A stretch of DNA of 64,000 bases, taken from assembly GCA_015061805.1 (NCBI GenBank), contig SUVV01000015.1, forward strand, positions 1 through 64,000. The letters are read 5' to 3'. This document shows, in pieces, positions 53,439 through 61,832 of this stretch; the stretch's first letter is position 1, and the number at the start of each line of letters is the position of its first letter. Made by a program: the position numbers and the translations under genes. Origin of the DNA: Lentisphaerota bacterium (GTDB lineage Bacteria; Verrucomicrobiota; Lentisphaeria; Victivallales; Victivallaceae). The notes beneath the pieces are model-generated. The model ran no database searches and had not been told where the DNA came from. It was given only the letters and a program-made list of their open reading frames with translations.

Positions 53439-54128
53439 TTAACGATTTTTTTGGCTGCAGGGAGTTCTGATGATGCGGCAGCTTGTCGACCGGGAACCGG
53501 AGCATCCGGTTGACCGGTAACTGGCACATCCGGTTGACCGGTAACTGGAACATCTGGAGCGGGTTTCCGGCGTGCTGCTGCATGATTTGGACTGGATGAG
53601 TTCTCTTTTTTTCTCCCGCTGCTTGCGGTTGTATTCCTTTTTTCTTTCATAAGCCGCCAGTTCGCTGAACTCTTTTACCGCAGTTCCGTTGATTTTTTTC
53701 GAGGCAGTGGAAATGGCTCCCATAAATCCGGTCAACGAACGAGTCCGGGGTTTTGCCAGTAAGTTCAAATTGGCATCGACGATAGCATATCGGGGAACTC
53801 CGTTGCCGGGCAGGACCTTTTTCAGCGCATCAATATTTTTCAAAACAGAATTTGAAATCACTGAACTTTTCGGAGGCTGATGTATAAACAGGCAAACCGC
53901 ATATTTCCGGGCGGTCATATTGAAAAAATAATCGTTTACAACTTTTTGGTGAAGTTTTTTGCTCGAATCACTCCAATCCGGCCCGGAGATGAGGATCAGC
54001 AGCGGTTTATTGGAACGGGCTGCTTTTTTTCTGGCGGCAGCAAGATCGGTTTCCCATCCCGCCGGGGTATGAAATGCTTGAGCAGGTACAATCAGCAGCA
54101 GTGTCAATAACAAAAAGAATACTTTCAT
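53439..54128 (-). CDS. Secreted thioredoxin-fold protein without CxxC
   Basis: A 229-residue exported protein (signal peptide about residues 1-18, ending PAQA). A thioredoxin-like domain follows: KPLLILISGPDWSDSSKKLHQKV occupies the active-site position (short form ISGPDWSDSSKKL), but both Cys of the redox motif are absent. The C-terminal 45 residues are Cys/Ser/Arg repeats (SSYRSTGCASYRSTGC). In the next frame the same DNA encodes Pro/Val/Thr/Gly repeats, so a frame change near 53580 is possible. The domain is unlikely to be a disulfide reductase. Confidence 0.6.
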   Translation of the reverse strand: MKVFFLLLTLLLIVPAQAFHTPAGWETDLAAARKKAARSNKPLLILISGPDWSDSSKKLHQKVVNDYFFNMTARKYAVCLFIHQPPKSSVISNSVLKNIDALKKVLPGNGVPRYAIVDANLNLLAKPRTRSLTGFMGAISTASKKINGTAVKEFSELAAYERKKEYNRKQREKKRELIQSKSCSSTPETRSRCSSYRSTGCASYRSTGCSGSRSTSCRIIRTPCSQKNR

Positions 54129-54168
54129 TAAATGATTTACCTTTTCGTTGGATTACAAGTCTTAATGT

Positions 54169-54196
54169 AATATAGCATGGAAAAATGATTTGTCAA
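54169..54196 (-). promoter_or_regulatory. Promoter of the thioredoxin-like gene
   Basis: On the minus strand TTGACA (54191-54196), 16 bp, TATATT (54169-54174), preceded by TGC. Confidence 0.6.
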
Positions 54197-54259
54197 TTAT
54201 GGAAATTTTCTGTGCTTTAACAAATCCTGAAATAATTGGATTTCTGCGGAGAATTTTAT

Positions 54260-54288
54260 TTGCAAAATCCAGTTTTAAGTGGTATATT
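54260..54288 (+). promoter_or_regulatory. Promoter of the second Gfo/Idh/MocA gene
   Basis: TTGCAA (54260-54265), 17 bp, TATATT (54283-54288), preceded by TGG. Predicted start near 54295. Confidence 0.6.
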
Positions 54289-54299
54289 ACTTGTAATAT

Positions 54300-54401
54300 T
54301 TGATTGATCAGCAACTATAGTATCAATCAGGTTTATCTGGTATCTGCCGACGATTCTGGAATGACGCGGCATGGATTTATATAGGGGGGAGAGTTTCCCC
54401 C
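54300..54401 (+). promoter_or_regulatory. Structured 5' leader of the second Gfo/Idh/MocA gene
   Basis: The leader is about 135 nt. It contains tgattgat pairing with atcaatca (about 54301-54329) and a G-run/C-run hairpin (54385-54390 with 54396-54401, loop gagtt) shortly before the Shine-Dalgarno site. No known riboswitch is recognised. No protein-coding frame is evident between 54129 and 54431. Confidence 0.35.
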
Positions 54402-54431
54402 TTGCAACAATATTTGTCAAGGAGTAAAAAA

Positions 54432-55745
54432 ATGGCAAAAAAACGGTACGTTGTCTGCGGTGTTTCCAATCGCGCGATTGCAATGTTCATCCGTCCCATC
54501 ATGCAGAAATTCAATCATTGCGCTGAGTTGGTCGGTATGCTGGATATCGATCCTCTGCGTTTTCAGGTCTGCAAGGATCGCGTTGCTGAAGTCAAGGATA
54601 AAGATATTGCAGAGTATACTGTCACTCTCGAAAACTGGAAAGAGGTCTTTGATCGCATGATCGAAGAGCAGAAACCCGATTCAGTTATCGTTGTCTGCAA
54701 AGATTGCCACCATGTCGATTACATCGTTCGCGGTCTGGAACTTGATCTGGAAGTTATCAGCGAAAAGCCGATGACCACCAATATCGAAGATTCTCTGCGT
54801 GTCATGGAAGCCGAAGATAATTCTAAAGGCAAACTCATCTGTACTTTCAACTACCGCTACAATCCGGTCCACCGCAAACTGCGCGAAATGATCATTGACG
54901 GTAAAATCGGTCGGGTCACTCATGTCGACCTCACCTGGTATATCGATATCAAACACGGCTCCAGTTATTTCCATCGCTGGAACCGTATGCGTGAAAATTC
55001 CGGAAGCCTTTCCATCCACAAATCCAGCCACCACTTCGACCTGGTCAACTGGTGGGTCGATGGTATTCCTGAATACGTTCACGCCTTCGGTGCCTTGAAT
55101 CACTATGGACCGGAAGGCCCCTTCAATCCCTCCAAAAAAGATGGCCGCTGCTGCAGCACCTGCGATGAAGTCTGGAATTGCGCGTACAAGAAACGCTGGG
55201 AAACCCGTAATTCCACTATTTTCGCCGCCGATGATCACATCAATGACTTTGATGCCAAAACCAAACAGTATTCTGAATACAAACCGGATCGCTGCATGTT
55301 TGATTCTGAAATCAACATTTATGACACCTTTGTGGTCAACGTCAAGTACAAAAACGGCGTGCTGCTGAACTATTCTGCCAACTTCTCCACTCCGTATGAA
55401 GGCTACCGTCTTGCCATCAACGGTACTCACGGCCGTCTTGAAACCATGGAATTCAACAACCGTGGTGTGGAAGCCATGCCGAATCCCAATGAGGGGCCCC
55501 AGTACATCGATTACTTCCCGATTTTCAGCGGACGTGAACGCATTTATGCTATCGCCAGCGATGGCGGCCACGGCGGCGGCGACCCGCTCCTGCTCGAAGA
55601 TATCTTCCTCGGCGAAGATCCCGCCCGCAAGTTTGATATCCTTGCCAAGTCCGTCGATGGTCTGCGCGCCATTTCCGTCGGTGATGCGGTCTTCAAATCC
55701 ATCGAAGACGGCAAAGTTCAGGATTTGACCGGATTCATGCGCTGA
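54432..55745 (+). CDS. Gfo/Idh/MocA-family oxidoreductase, second paralogue
   Basis: A 437-residue paralogue of the 36227 gene. It starts AKKRYVVCGVSNRAIAMFIR and has the catalytic Lys in ISEKPMTTN, TFNYRYNPVHRKLREM and SLSIHKSSHHFDLVNWWVDG. A Cys-containing insertion (GRCCSTCDEVWNC, about residues 237-249) is absent from the paralogue and could bind a metal. AAGGAG precedes the ATG at 54432. It has its own promoter and terminator. It presumably handles a different sugar derivative. Confidence 0.85.
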   Translation: MAKKRYVVCGVSNRAIAMFIRPIMQKFNHCAELVGMLDIDPLRFQVCKDRVAEVKDKDIAEYTVTLENWKEVFDRMIEEQKPDSVIVVCKDCHHVDYIVRGLELDLEVISEKPMTTNIEDSLRVMEAEDNSKGKLICTFNYRYNPVHRKLREMIIDGKIGRVTHVDLTWYIDIKHGSSYFHRWNRMRENSGSLSIHKSSHHFDLVNWWVDGIPEYVHAFGALNHYGPEGPFNPSKKDGRCCSTCDEVWNCAYKKRWETRNSTIFAADDHINDFDAKTKQYSEYKPDRCMFDSEINIYDTFVVNVKYKNGVLLNYSANFSTPYEGYRLAINGTHGRLETMEFNNRGVEAMPNPNEGPQYIDYFPIFSGRERIYAIASDGGHGGGDPLLLEDIFLGEDPARKFDILAKSVDGLRAISVGDAVFKSIEDGKVQDLTGFMR

Positions 55746-55772
55746 ACGGTCAAAATGCTGTAAAAGCAATAA

Positions 55773-55827
55773 AAACTGTTGCAAAAACTGAAGTAGAGTT
55801 CAAGTTTTTGCAACAGTTTCTTTTTTT
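55773..55827 (+). terminator. Intrinsic terminator after the second Gfo/Idh/MocA gene
   Basis: A 17-bp perfect stem (55773-55789 with 55803-55819) with a 13-base loop, then seven T. It could also act on the convergent gene at 55838. Confidence 0.9.
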
Positions 55828-55837
55828 CGGGTTCGGA

Positions 55838-56632
55838 TTATTCTCCGAGGAGGCGCTTGAAGTTGCCGCCGAAAATGGCATGGTATTCGGCATCCGACAG
55901 TTCTTCAAAGAGAACGCCCGCTACATACATTCCCGGATTGCGTAACGGAAAATCGGTTCCGAATATCACCTTTTCGTATCCGGCAGTCTGAATGGCGTAC
56001 CGGAGCATGTTCCATGAATTAGGGCCGCTGCCGGAGATATCCAGCGCCGCATTCGGGTAACGGGAGATGAGTTCAAGCCGTGCTTTGTACTCTTTAGTAT
56101 CGGAGGTCGGGTGGGCGATGATCAATTTCAAATCCGGGAAGCGCTTGAGAATGGTCGCCGCTTCTTCGAGATTGTGCAAATGGAGGTTGACCGCCATATC
56201 CAATTCCTTCGCCAGCGCCCAGACGTCATCCAGTTGACACACGGTGTAGTCGGGATAGCCCATAAGATAAGCCACCAGTTCGCCGAGAAGTTTGACGTTA
56301 TGATTTTTGTTCATCGACTCCAGTTCGGCAAGTGACTGTTCCGGAAAGTCCGGATGGATATGGATCCCGGGGATGTAGAAATCGGGAAAACGTCGTTTCA
56401 TTTCCAGTGCCGCCAGATTGAGCTGGTGGATATCTTCCCATTGAACCGGCTCCGTGAAGCGGCGGATGACTGAGCCTGCGGCGCGGGATATTCCGGCGCG
56501 GCGGAGGGTGGATACCAGTTGCTCCGGCGGGGTGGTGAAATTGAACAACGAGAAATCAGACTTATCCACCATGATTGCCGGGTGGATGTGGGCATCGATT
56601 ATTTCATAAGGCAAATCGCAGTATTCCAGCAT
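55838..56632 (-). CDS. Amidohydrolase-2 family TIM-barrel protein
   Basis: A 264-residue metal-dependent hydrolase. Metal ligands lie in IDAHIHPA (near residue 13), in NLHLHNLEEA, in LIIAHPTSD and in IFGTDFPLRNPG (catalytic Asp). The PF04909 family includes decarboxylases and lactonases. It starts 23 bp after the MurC-like gene on the same strand, so both are probably read from the promoter at 58093-58121. Substrate unknown. Confidence 0.8.
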   Translation of the reverse strand: MLEYCDLPYEIIDAHIHPAIMVDKSDFSLFNFTTPPEQLVSTLRRAGISRAAGSVIRRFTEPVQWEDIHQLNLAALEMKRRFPDFYIPGIHIHPDFPEQSLAELESMNKNHNVKLLGELVAYLMGYPDYTVCQLDDVWALAKELDMAVNLHLHNLEEAATILKRFPDLKLIIAHPTSDTKEYKARLELISRYPNAALDISGSGPNSWNMLRYAIQTAGYEKVIFGTDFPLRNPGMYVAGVLFEELSDAEYHAIFGGNFKRLLGE

Positions 56633-56655
56633 AATAATTTTCCTTTATCCGAAGT

Positions 56656-58041
56656 TCAGCAGCACAATTCGGCGGCAAAATCGCTCAATGAATTGTCCCG
56701 CGCTCCCATTATGGTAACAACATCTCCTTTTTTGCTGTTCCTGGTGATGAATTCCTTTACCGCTTCGCGGTCGGGCAGGGTGATGAAACGTTCCGGGGCG
56801 GTGCTGGCGGCGCTCCACTTCTGATGGATTTCCGTTGCCGACGGTGAAAAACTGGAGGTGCCGCCTGCGTAAAAGGGTTCCAGCAGGATAAAGCGGTCGC
56901 CGGGGCGCAGGAATTTTTCCATGTATTCAAACAACTGTGCCTCCATGAAGCCGAAAGGCTTGTAGCCGTGCGGCTGAAATATCGCAAACAGTGAACCGGT
57001 ACAGCGCTCTTTCATGCCGGCCAGACAAGAGAGGATCTTCTCCGGATTGTGGGCGTAATCGTCGAATACTTCCGCTCCGGAAGCGGTGGTTCCGGCATAG
57101 TCATCCCGGCGCCAGACCCCCTCAAAACTGCCGAGCGCGCGAAGCGCATCGGCTTCAGGAATCCCGAGCATCTGCAGCATCAGTTTGATGCAGAGGGCAT
57201 TGATCGCCATGTGTTTGCCGGGTTTGGGCAACTTTATTGAACTGCCGCCGGAGTATACGGCGGTACTGCCGTTGAGCCCGGAGGTGTAACATGTGATGTA
57301 TTCGTCAACCTTTCCGCCATTCCGGTCAGATGCAACACGCACCGTCAATCCCGGCGGTATGACCTCTTTAACTGCTTCAAAGACCTCTTCGGTCAGCACG
57401 GCACCCTTGCGTATCTGCTGTAAGAAATCACCGAACATCTTTGCCAGTTCCGCTTTATCGTAGTGGTCGGTGCCGATATTGAGAATGATCGCATAATCTG
57501 CTCCGTAGTTGAGCAGACTTTTGTCGCTTTCATCGGCTTCAAAGATCAGGTATTCTCCCTTGCCGGAACGGTAATTCCCGGCGAAGGTTTCCGAACGGAA
57601 CTTCTTGGAAAGCGCTCCGGAGAGCATCGCCGGATCTTTGCCCAGATTGCTCAGCGCTTCAGTCAGATAACCGCAGACGGAACTTTTGCCGCAGCTTCCG
57701 GTGATGGCAATGGACGATTTTCCGGAGTTTTCCAGAAGATAGCGGAGCAGTTCTGATCGGTGCATCCGGGGGATGCTGCCGGCAGCGGCAAAGTCCGGGT
57801 TGTCCGATTCGATGGCGGTGCTGTAGACGATGGCATCCGGCAATACCGGTCGGGAAAAGCGCGAGCCATCCTGCGGGTAGATGGCGATGCCCTGCTTTTT
57901 CAACGGTGCGATGATGTGGCGGTTTTCCGGGCGGTCAGCTCCCCGGTCACTGCCGGAAACGGTAATTCCCATATCCTGTGCGGCGGCGGCAAGACTGCTC
58001 ATTCCGATACCGCCGATTCCGATAAAATGAAGATTTTTCAT
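56656..58041 (-). CDS. MurC/Mpl-family UDP-N-acetylmuramate ligase
   Basis: A 461-residue Mur ligase with all three domains: N-terminal HFIGIGGIGMSSLA (4-17), the ATP-binding loop, EADESDKS, NIGTDHYDKAE, FDDYAHNPEKI and FQPHGYKP. The P-loop reads AITGSCGKSS (112-121), where MurC normally has GTHGKTT. MurC adds L-Ala to UDP-MurNAc; Mpl recycles a tripeptide. The gene stands apart from any dcw cluster. It is divergent from the PP2C gene through overlapping promoters. It may be the sole MurC or a variant ligase. Confidence 0.8.
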   Translation of the reverse strand: MKNLHFIGIGGIGMSSLAAAAQDMGITVSGSDRGADRPENRHIIAPLKKQGIAIYPQDGSRFSRPVLPDAIVYSTAIESDNPDFAAAGSIPRMHRSELLRYLLENSGKSSIAITGSCGKSSVCGYLTEALSNLGKDPAMLSGALSKKFRSETFAGNYRSGKGEYLIFEADESDKSLLNYGADYAIILNIGTDHYDKAELAKMFGDFLQQIRKGAVLTEEVFEAVKEVIPPGLTVRVASDRNGGKVDEYITCYTSGLNGSTAVYSGGSSIKLPKPGKHMAINALCIKLMLQMLGIPEADALRALGSFEGVWRRDDYAGTTASGAEVFDDYAHNPEKILSCLAGMKERCTGSLFAIFQPHGYKPFGFMEAQLFEYMEKFLRPGDRFILLEPFYAGGTSSFSPSATEIHQKWSAASTAPERFITLPDREAVKEFITRNSKKGDVVTIMGARDNSLSDFAAELCC

Positions 58042-58071
58042 AAATTATTTGTCCGAAACTGTACAGTTTAC

Positions 58072-58100
58072 TTGAAATTAGTCACTTTGTATACTATACT
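58072..58100 (+). promoter_or_regulatory. Promoter of the PP2C-oppF operon
   Basis: TTGAAA (58072-58077), 17 bp, TATACT (58095-58100). It is superimposed on the minus-strand promoter at 58093-58121. Confidence 0.6.
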
Positions 58101-58121
58101 AAATAAGCGTGTATTTTTCAA
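58093..58121 (-). promoter_or_regulatory. Promoter of the murC-amidohydrolase operon
   Basis: On the minus strand TTGAAA (58116-58121), 17 bp, TATAGT (58093-58098). Its -10 box shares four bases with that of the opposite promoter. Confidence 0.6.
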
Positions 58122-58142
58122 TAGCGTTTCAGAAATGATTTT

Positions 58143-58922
58143 ATGAAAAAAACAATTTTGGATATCGACATTGCCGGGGAAACCAATATCGGATTGCACC
58201 GGAGCCGTAACGAAGACAGTTTTATTATTTGTCACCTCGAAAATGGGGCGGTTCTGGCGTGTGCCGCTGATGGTATCGGCAGCCATTCGGACGGGAAGAT
58301 CGCAAGTTCGATTTGCTGTCGGGATCTGCTTAATGCCGCCATGCAGTACTCTCCGGAAAAATCCGGCAATCCCGGGCAATTCCTGCGGACGGTATTCACT
58401 TCGATCAATGAAAAACTTTTCGAACGCAACTACCGGGAGATCCGTCCCCGTCCGATGGGATGTACTGCCGTTTCCGCATTTTTTGAACCCGATTTGATTA
58501 CGGTTTCCAACGTTGGCGACAGCCGCTGTTATGAATACTATCCCGATCGCGAAGAGCCGTTCCGGCAGATAACGATCGACCATCGTCCGGACGAAGAACT
58601 GCTGGATAAACTTTCTGAAAGATGTAATCAGGATAAAAAGACCCTGCGTTCGCGTGTTCTGCTGCACTCATTGGGGACCCGTCACCATGCGACCATTGAT
58701 ATTTTTCACCTGAAGCCGTTGCCGGGGGCGATATATCTGCTCTGTTCAGACGGATTGTGCGGCAGAGTGCCGGATGAGAATATCGCTGCAATTCTTGCCG
58801 AAAAAGATTTGGGCGTAAGGGAACTTACTTCCCGTTTGATGCGTGAAGCCCTGCTTTTCGGCGGACGGGACAACATTACTGTAGTCACTGCCCGTTATGG
58901 AGTTGACAATGGCATTGCTTGA
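58143..58922 (+). CDS. PP2C-type protein serine/threonine phosphatase
   Basis: A 259-residue metal-dependent phosphatase. Motifs are RSRNEDSF (residues 21-28), CAADGIGSHSDG, VSNVGDSRCYEY, LCSDGLCG and GGRDNITVV, which supply the Asp residues for two metal ions. It is of the Stp1/PrpC type that reverses Hanks-kinase phosphorylation; no such kinase gene is in the window. It overlaps the downstream oppF-like gene by 14 bp. Confidence 0.9.
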   Translation: MKKTILDIDIAGETNIGLHRSRNEDSFIICHLENGAVLACAADGIGSHSDGKIASSICCRDLLNAAMQYSPEKSGNPGQFLRTVFTSINEKLFERNYREIRPRPMGCTAVSAFFEPDLITVSNVGDSRCYEYYPDREEPFRQITIDHRPDEELLDKLSERCNQDKKTLRSRVLLHSLGTRHHATIDIFHLKPLPGAIYLLCSDGLCGRVPDENIAAILAEKDLGVRELTSRLMREALLFGGRDNITVVTARYGVDNGIA

Positions 58923-59880
58923 AGTTCGTGATCTGGCAGTCCATTATCCGGTAAAGACTCCTCTTTTTGCCCGTAAACGTTTTCTCAAGGCGGTCGACGG
59001 AGTAAGTTTTTCCATCGACCGCGGTGAAATCGTCGGTCTGGTCGGAGAGTCCGGTTGCGGCAAGAGTACGCTGGGACGGGCGTTGGTAAAATTGGAAAAT
59101 CCCATCCGGGGCGAAATTATCCTCGACGGTGTCGATCTGGCATCTGTCAAAGGTAAAGCACTCCGCCGGATGCGGCGCAAATTTCAAATGATATTCCAGG
59201 ATCCTTACGGCTCATTGAATCCGCGTATGACGGTCTTTGCGGCATTGGATGAGGTGATCGCCCTCCATTTTGATCTCCCGTTGAAAGAGCGCCGCGCCAA
59301 AGCGATGGAACTGTTGGAACTGGTCGGTCTGCCGCCGGAAGTTCTCGACCGTTATCCGCATCAGTTTTCCGGTGGTCAGCGTCAGCGTATCGGCATTGCC
59401 CGCGCACTGGCGGCCGAACCTGATCTGGTCGTGGCGGATGAACCGGTTTCCGCCTTGGATGTGAGTGTGCAGGCATCGATCGTCAACCTTTTGGAAGATA
59501 TTCAAAAGAGCAAAAATACCGCATTTCTGTTTATCGCCCACGATCTGGCGGTGGTGGAGCATATTTCCGACCGGATTCTGGTAATGTATCTGGGAAATAT
59601 TGTCGAAGAAGCGCCGGCGGCGGAACTTATCGCCAATCCGCTTCATCCGTATACCCGGACATTGCTTGAAGCGGTTCCGGTGCTGTCGGAATCCGGAAGT
59701 GTCAAGCCTTTCAATGTGCCGCCTGCGGATACGGTTTCTCAAATCGATGTTCCGGCAGGATGTCCGTTTTTCCCGCGTTGCCCGATCGCATCCGAACGGT
59801 GCAGAAATGAAAAACCCCGACTGTTGCCAGTCGGGGATGGAAAACATCGCTGCAGTTGTTTTTCAGCACAGGAAAAGTAA
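58909..59880 (+). CDS. Oligopeptide/dipeptide ABC transporter ATPase, OppF/DppF type
   Basis: A 323-residue ATPase. Walker A is GESGCGKST, then [13 protein letters not shown], signature [15 protein letters not shown], Walker [15 protein letters not shown] and [10 protein letters not shown]. The C-terminal tail [12 protein letters not shown] plus [14 protein letters not shown] is typical of the subfamily. I start it at 58909, where GGAG precedes the ATG inside the end of the PP2C gene. It probably pairs with the OppD-like ATPase 35 kb away. No permease genes are adjacent. Confidence 0.85.
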   Translation: MALLEVRDLAVHYPVKTPLFARKRFLKAVDGVSFSIDRGEIVGLVGESGCGKSTLGRALVKLENPIRGEIILDGVDLASVKGKALRRMRRKFQMIFQDPYGSLNPRMTVFAALDEVIALHFDLPLKERRAKAMELLELVGLPPEVLDRYPHQFSGGQRQRIGIARALAAEPDLVVADEPVSALDVSVQASIVNLLEDIQKSKNTAFLFIAHDLAVVEHISDRILVMYLGNIVEEAPAAELIANPLHPYTRTLLEAVPVLSESGSVKPFNVPPADTVSQIDVPAGCPFFPRCPIASERCRNEKPRLLPVGDGKHRCSCFSAQEK

Positions 59881-60507
59881 ACTCAATACCGCTCCCACCG
59901 TCAGCGGGATGGTGAAATTGTCATCCAGTTTGAGTTGCGCCGTGAAAAGTTCCACGACCGCACCGGCGATAACTGCAAATATTCCCAGAATGTAGAAGCA
60001 TACCGGCATGGCATTGCATATGCCGGTCAGCGCCATGAAAATATAGGCGGTTATTACAAAACTTGCTGTGCCTTCCAGTGATTTGCCGTTGACCAGTTTA
60101 TGCTTGCCGAACTTTCTGCCGATCAGCGCCGCCGCCGCATCTCCGGTCAGCATGACCGCCAGCGCCGCTGCCGCAATGGGAGACGGGAAGATGAGGTTCA
60201 CCAACAGCGCCGCCGCCAGAACCGGAGCGCCGCCGGAAACGATCCATTGTCCCGGTTTCGCCTCCCGGCGCAGCATTTTTTGGAAAAGTTTTCCGTAAAG
60301 TCTGCCAATATATTTACCGTTGTTGGCGTAATCATGTTCAATCAGCAGCGTTGAAACCAGACAGAAAAGCAGCAGTCCGCAGTTGATCCAGCGGCCGTAT
60401 GCCGGGAACAACCGGGGCAGGAGTATGGTGGAACACACCATCCACAACGAGGAAAGGTGAATCAGTTTGCGCTTGATCTCTTCCCAGTACGGAATCGGTT
60501 CAGACAT
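59863..60507 (-). CDS. Diacylglycerol/polyprenol kinase-like membrane protein
   Basis: A 214-residue protein with six or seven predicted membrane spans. EIKRKLIHLSSLWMV at the start and GDAAAALIGRKFGKHKLV with NGKSLEGT in the middle are signatures of the dolichol/phytol kinase and CdsA-like superfamily, which use CTP. GGAGG precedes the ATG at 60507. Its 3' end overlaps the convergent oppF-like gene by 18 bp. Possible roles are recycling of polyprenols or phosphatidate activation. Confidence 0.75.
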   Translation of the reverse strand: MSEPIPYWEEIKRKLIHLSSLWMVCSTILLPRLFPAYGRWINCGLLLFCLVSTLLIEHDYANNGKYIGRLYGKLFQKMLRREAKPGQWIVSGGAPVLAAALLVNLIFPSPIAAAALAVMLTGDAAAALIGRKFGKHKLVNGKSLEGTASFVITAYIFMALTGICNAMPVCFYILGIFAVIAGAVVELFTAQLKLDDNFTIPLTVGAVLSLLFLC

Positions 60508-60527
60508 GACAGCCTCCAAATTTGAAA

Positions 60528-61808
60528 TCAATGGTTGAATACATCATATTTCATTGCGGCGATCTTCTGCTGAAGTTCGGCAATGTCGATCTTGCGGGTG
60601 GAGCCGGCGGCAATGGCGGCTTTGGCGGCAACACCGGCGGCTTCGCCCAGCGCCATACAGCTGGCGTTGATGCGGGTTGAGGAGTGCGCGATGTGGTCAA
60701 CCGAAATCGGACGTCCGGCAATGTAGAGGTTGTCGATACCCTGCGGCGTGATACAGCGATAGGGAATGCCGTAGGGCTTTTCGATCTTGTGACCGCAGCC
60801 GCGATGGATGCCGTCCGGAGTGTGGATGTCGATCGCCCAGATGCCTTGTGCGATATCGTCTTCAAAATGACGGTAGTTTTTGACATCATCTTCGGTGAGG
60901 TAGTAGTCGCCGAGGATGCGGCGGGTTTCGCGGCATCCGATCTGGGGTGCATAGTGGCTGATCCACGCTTTTTCGCAACCGGGAATCTCCTTGCGGAAAA
61001 ATTCATAGACCAGATATTCCGCCTGCTTGACCGCTTCCTTGCGGATGCGGGTGAGGTCTTCGGGGACGGTGCAGTCGCAGTTGAGGACATGGGTCATGTT
61101 GACTGCGACTTCGTTGGTGGAAGAACCGTGGGGAACAAACTGGAAAACGCTGTGGTCGATGGGGACCGGACGTTCAACGCTTTTCCAGACTTTACGGACA
61201 TCCAGGTAGGCGGGCAGGCGTTCAAGGTCGATTCCGCCCATGACGAAAACCAGCGTGGAGGACTGCACTTTTCCATCGCTTTTTCTGCCTTTTTCAAAAG
61301 GACATCCCGCCATTACCGCAAGGTCGCCGTCACCGGTAGCGTCGATGAAAATCTTTGCCGGGATCGCCGTGACACCGGCTTTGTTGGCGACAATGGCATG
61401 AGTTATCCTGCCGTTTTCAGCGGCGCAGGAGATCAACTGAGTGTAACTGTGGAAGTCGATGTTGTAGAAATCGAGGATCTCAAAGATGAATCCGGACAGG
61501 GCAGGCGGAGTCAGGTTGATATTGCTGCCGCCGCCCTGTTCATGGGCGAGTTCCCGTTTCAGGAGTTCATTGGCAAACGAACGGGCGAAACCGGCAACGG
61601 CGACTTCATTCAGACGGCTGAATCCGGAAATCGAACCGAGGCGGCCGCTGACCGGGATGCCGCCGGGTTCACCGAAATATTCGATGATACCGGCTTTGAG
61701 GCCGTTCTGGGCGGCGGCAACGGCGGCGGTGATGCCGCCCATGCCGGAACCGCAGACCAGAACATCATATTCATAATCGGAAATTCTGGGGGTGACGGAT
61801 AAGTTCAT
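60528..61808 (-). CDS. FAD-dependent oxidoreductase
   Basis: A 426-residue flavoprotein of the FAD_oxidored family. The dinucleotide-binding motif is YDVLVCGSGMGGITAAVAAA (residues 14-33). FIDATGDGDLAVMAGCPFEKG follows in two conserved boxes (IDATGDGDLA), and the C-terminal part has NLYIAGRPISVDHIAHSSTR and ALGEAAGVAAK. Proteins of this class are common near glycan utilisation genes in PVC and Bacteroidetes bacteria. It starts 24 bp after the GH63-like gene. Substrate unknown. Confidence 0.85.
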   Translation of the reverse strand: MNLSVTPRISDYEYDVLVCGSGMGGITAAVAAAQNGLKAGIIEYFGEPGGIPVSGRLGSISGFSRLNEVAVAGFARSFANELLKRELAHEQGGGSNINLTPPALSGFIFEILDFYNIDFHSYTQLISCAAENGRITHAIVANKAGVTAIPAKIFIDATGDGDLAVMAGCPFEKGRKSDGKVQSSTLVFVMGGIDLERLPAYLDVRKVWKSVERPVPIDHSVFQFVPHGSSTNEVAVNMTHVLNCDCTVPEDLTRIRKEAVKQAEYLVYEFFRKEIPGCEKAWISHYAPQIGCRETRRILGDYYLTEDDVKNYRHFEDDIAQGIWAIDIHTPDGIHRGCGHKIEKPYGIPYRCITPQGIDNLYIAGRPISVDHIAHSSTRINASCMALGEAAGVAAKAAIAAGSTRKIDIAELQQKIAAMKYDVFNH

Positions 61809-61832
61809 GTTTGAAAATTCCTTATGATAAGT

